Positions 6,418 to 7,073 of a DNA stretch of 7,073 nucleotides are shown one piece after another (the stretch's first letter is position 1; every line of letters begins with the position of its first letter). Both the position numbers and the translations under genes were made by a program. This DNA comes from Pontimonas sp. (GTDB taxonomy: Bacteria; Actinomycetota; Actinomycetes; Actinomycetales; Microbacteriaceae), in contig JAIOWW010000058.1 in the NCBI GenBank assembly GCA_021741925.1, positions 1 to 7,073 of the forward strand, written 5' to 3'. Below the pieces are notes generated by a model. It saw only the letters and a list, made by a program, of their open reading frames with translations. It ran no database searches and was not told where the DNA came from.

Positions 6418-7073
6418 TCAGTCAACCCAGTCGAAAGTCCGGGTGACCGCCTTCTTCCATAAGCGAAGCTTCTCTTCACGCTCGCCTTCAGACATATCCG
6501 GGACAAATCGCTTGTCCTCGCTCCACTTGCCGCGAAGCTCCTCCCGGTCCTTCCAGAACCCCACCGCAAGACCGGCCGCATAGGCGGCACCGAGGGCAGT
6601 TGTTTCCGCAACAAGTGGCCTGACCACCGGAACACCCAGGATGTCGGCCTGGAACTGCATCAGGGTCTCGTTCTTCACCATGCCGCCATCCACTTTGAGC
6701 TCGGTGAGATCGACTCCAGCATCGGCGTTGACAGCATCGAGAACTTCGCGAGTTTGAAAGGCAGTGGCCTCGAGAGCTGCTCGGGCAATGTGTCCCTTGT
6801 TGATAAACCGGGTGAGGCCCACAATCACGCCTCTGGCATCGGATCGCCAGTAGGGAGCAAAGAGACCCGAGAACGCGGGAACCACGTAACATCCACCGTT
6901 ATCGGGAACACTGGCGGCAAGCGCCTCCACCTCGTTAGCATCTGAAATGATGCCCAGGTTGTCCCGCAACCACTGCACGAGTGACCCTGTGACGGCGATG
7001 GAGCCTTCCAGGGCATAGCGGGGGGCTTCCTCGCCCAACTGGTAAGCCACGGTGGTGAGCAGCCCGTTCTGGG
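6418..7073 (-). CDS. glpK: Glycerol kinase, C-terminal part (5' end outside window)
   Basis: GlpK phosphorylates glycerol with ATP to sn-glycerol 3-phosphate in the cytoplasm, feeding glycolysis and phospholipid synthesis. About 217 C-terminal residues of a protein usually near 500 long are visible; the frame is open to the right edge. The fragment begins with Gln-Asn-Gly-Leu-Leu-Thr-Thr and continues with Tyr-Ala-Leu-Glu-Gly-Ser, both typical of GlpK. It also contains Pro-Ala-Phe-Ser-Gly-Leu-Phe-Ala-Pro-Tyr-Trp. The FGGY family C-terminal signature follows, with Asp-Gly-Gly-Met-Val-Lys-Asn and Glu-Thr-Thr-Ala-Leu-Gly-Ala-Ala-Tyr-Ala-Ala-Gly. Codons that could start translation inside the fragment (GTG at 7050) are internal. 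The stop is TGA at 6418-6420, and 165 bases separate it from the GT2 start. I see no convincing terminator in that gap, only a short palindrome at 6389-6399, so read-through into the GT2 gene is possible. Confidence 0.95.
   Translation of the reverse strand, partial: QNGLLTTVAYQLGEEAPRYALEGSIAVTGSLVQWLRDNLGIISDANEVEALAASVPDNGGCYVVPAFSGLFAPYWRSDARGVIVGLTRFINKGHIARAALEATAFQTREVLDAVNADAGVDLTELKVDGGMVKNETLMQFQADILGVPVVRPLVAETTALGAAYAAGLAVGFWKDREELRGKWSEDKRFVPDMSEGEREEKLRLWKKAVTRTFDWVD

Overview
This window looks like an actinobacterial chromosome, most likely a member of Microbacteriaceae or a close relative with a G+C content in the mid-50s percent. The evidence is the style of the SdhB, TrpS and GlpK proteins, GTG starts, the tight packing of sdhB, an exodeoxyribonuclease III gene and trpS, and TANNNT boxes placed just ahead of start codons. 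The family assignment rests on protein style and remembered gene order, not on a database search.

Positions 1-3900 hold four co-directional plus-strand genes with gaps of only 8, 19 and 24 bases. They are sdhB (cut by the left edge), an xth-type exonuclease III / AP endonuclease gene, trpS, and ugd (UDP-glucose 6-dehydrogenase). The first three are housekeeping genes for respiration, base-excision repair and translation. The fourth makes UDP-glucuronate, a precursor for surface polysaccharides.

Positions 3984-7073 are read from the minus strand and converge on ugd. In transcription order they are the 3' part of glpK (glycerol kinase, cut by the right edge), a GT2 family glycosyltransferase, and a protein that I read as a putative GT-D-fold (DUF1792-like) glycosyltransferase. 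The two transferases and ugd form a small surface-glycan module between trpS and glpK. No polymerase, flippase, chain-length regulator or priming transferase is visible, so the module is incomplete here or works with genes elsewhere.

The most unusual non-coding part is the 253-base gap between the two transferase genes (4962-5214). It contains three inverted repeats, the largest an interrupted 16-bp match spanning 5080-5151. It could be a structured leader, a terminator or attenuator, or a remnant of a small mobile element. I found no tRNA, rRNA, CRISPR array or recognisable transposase gene. No wholly new multi-gene system is evident; the best candidates for a second look are the GT-D-like protein and the hairpin-rich leader in front of it.
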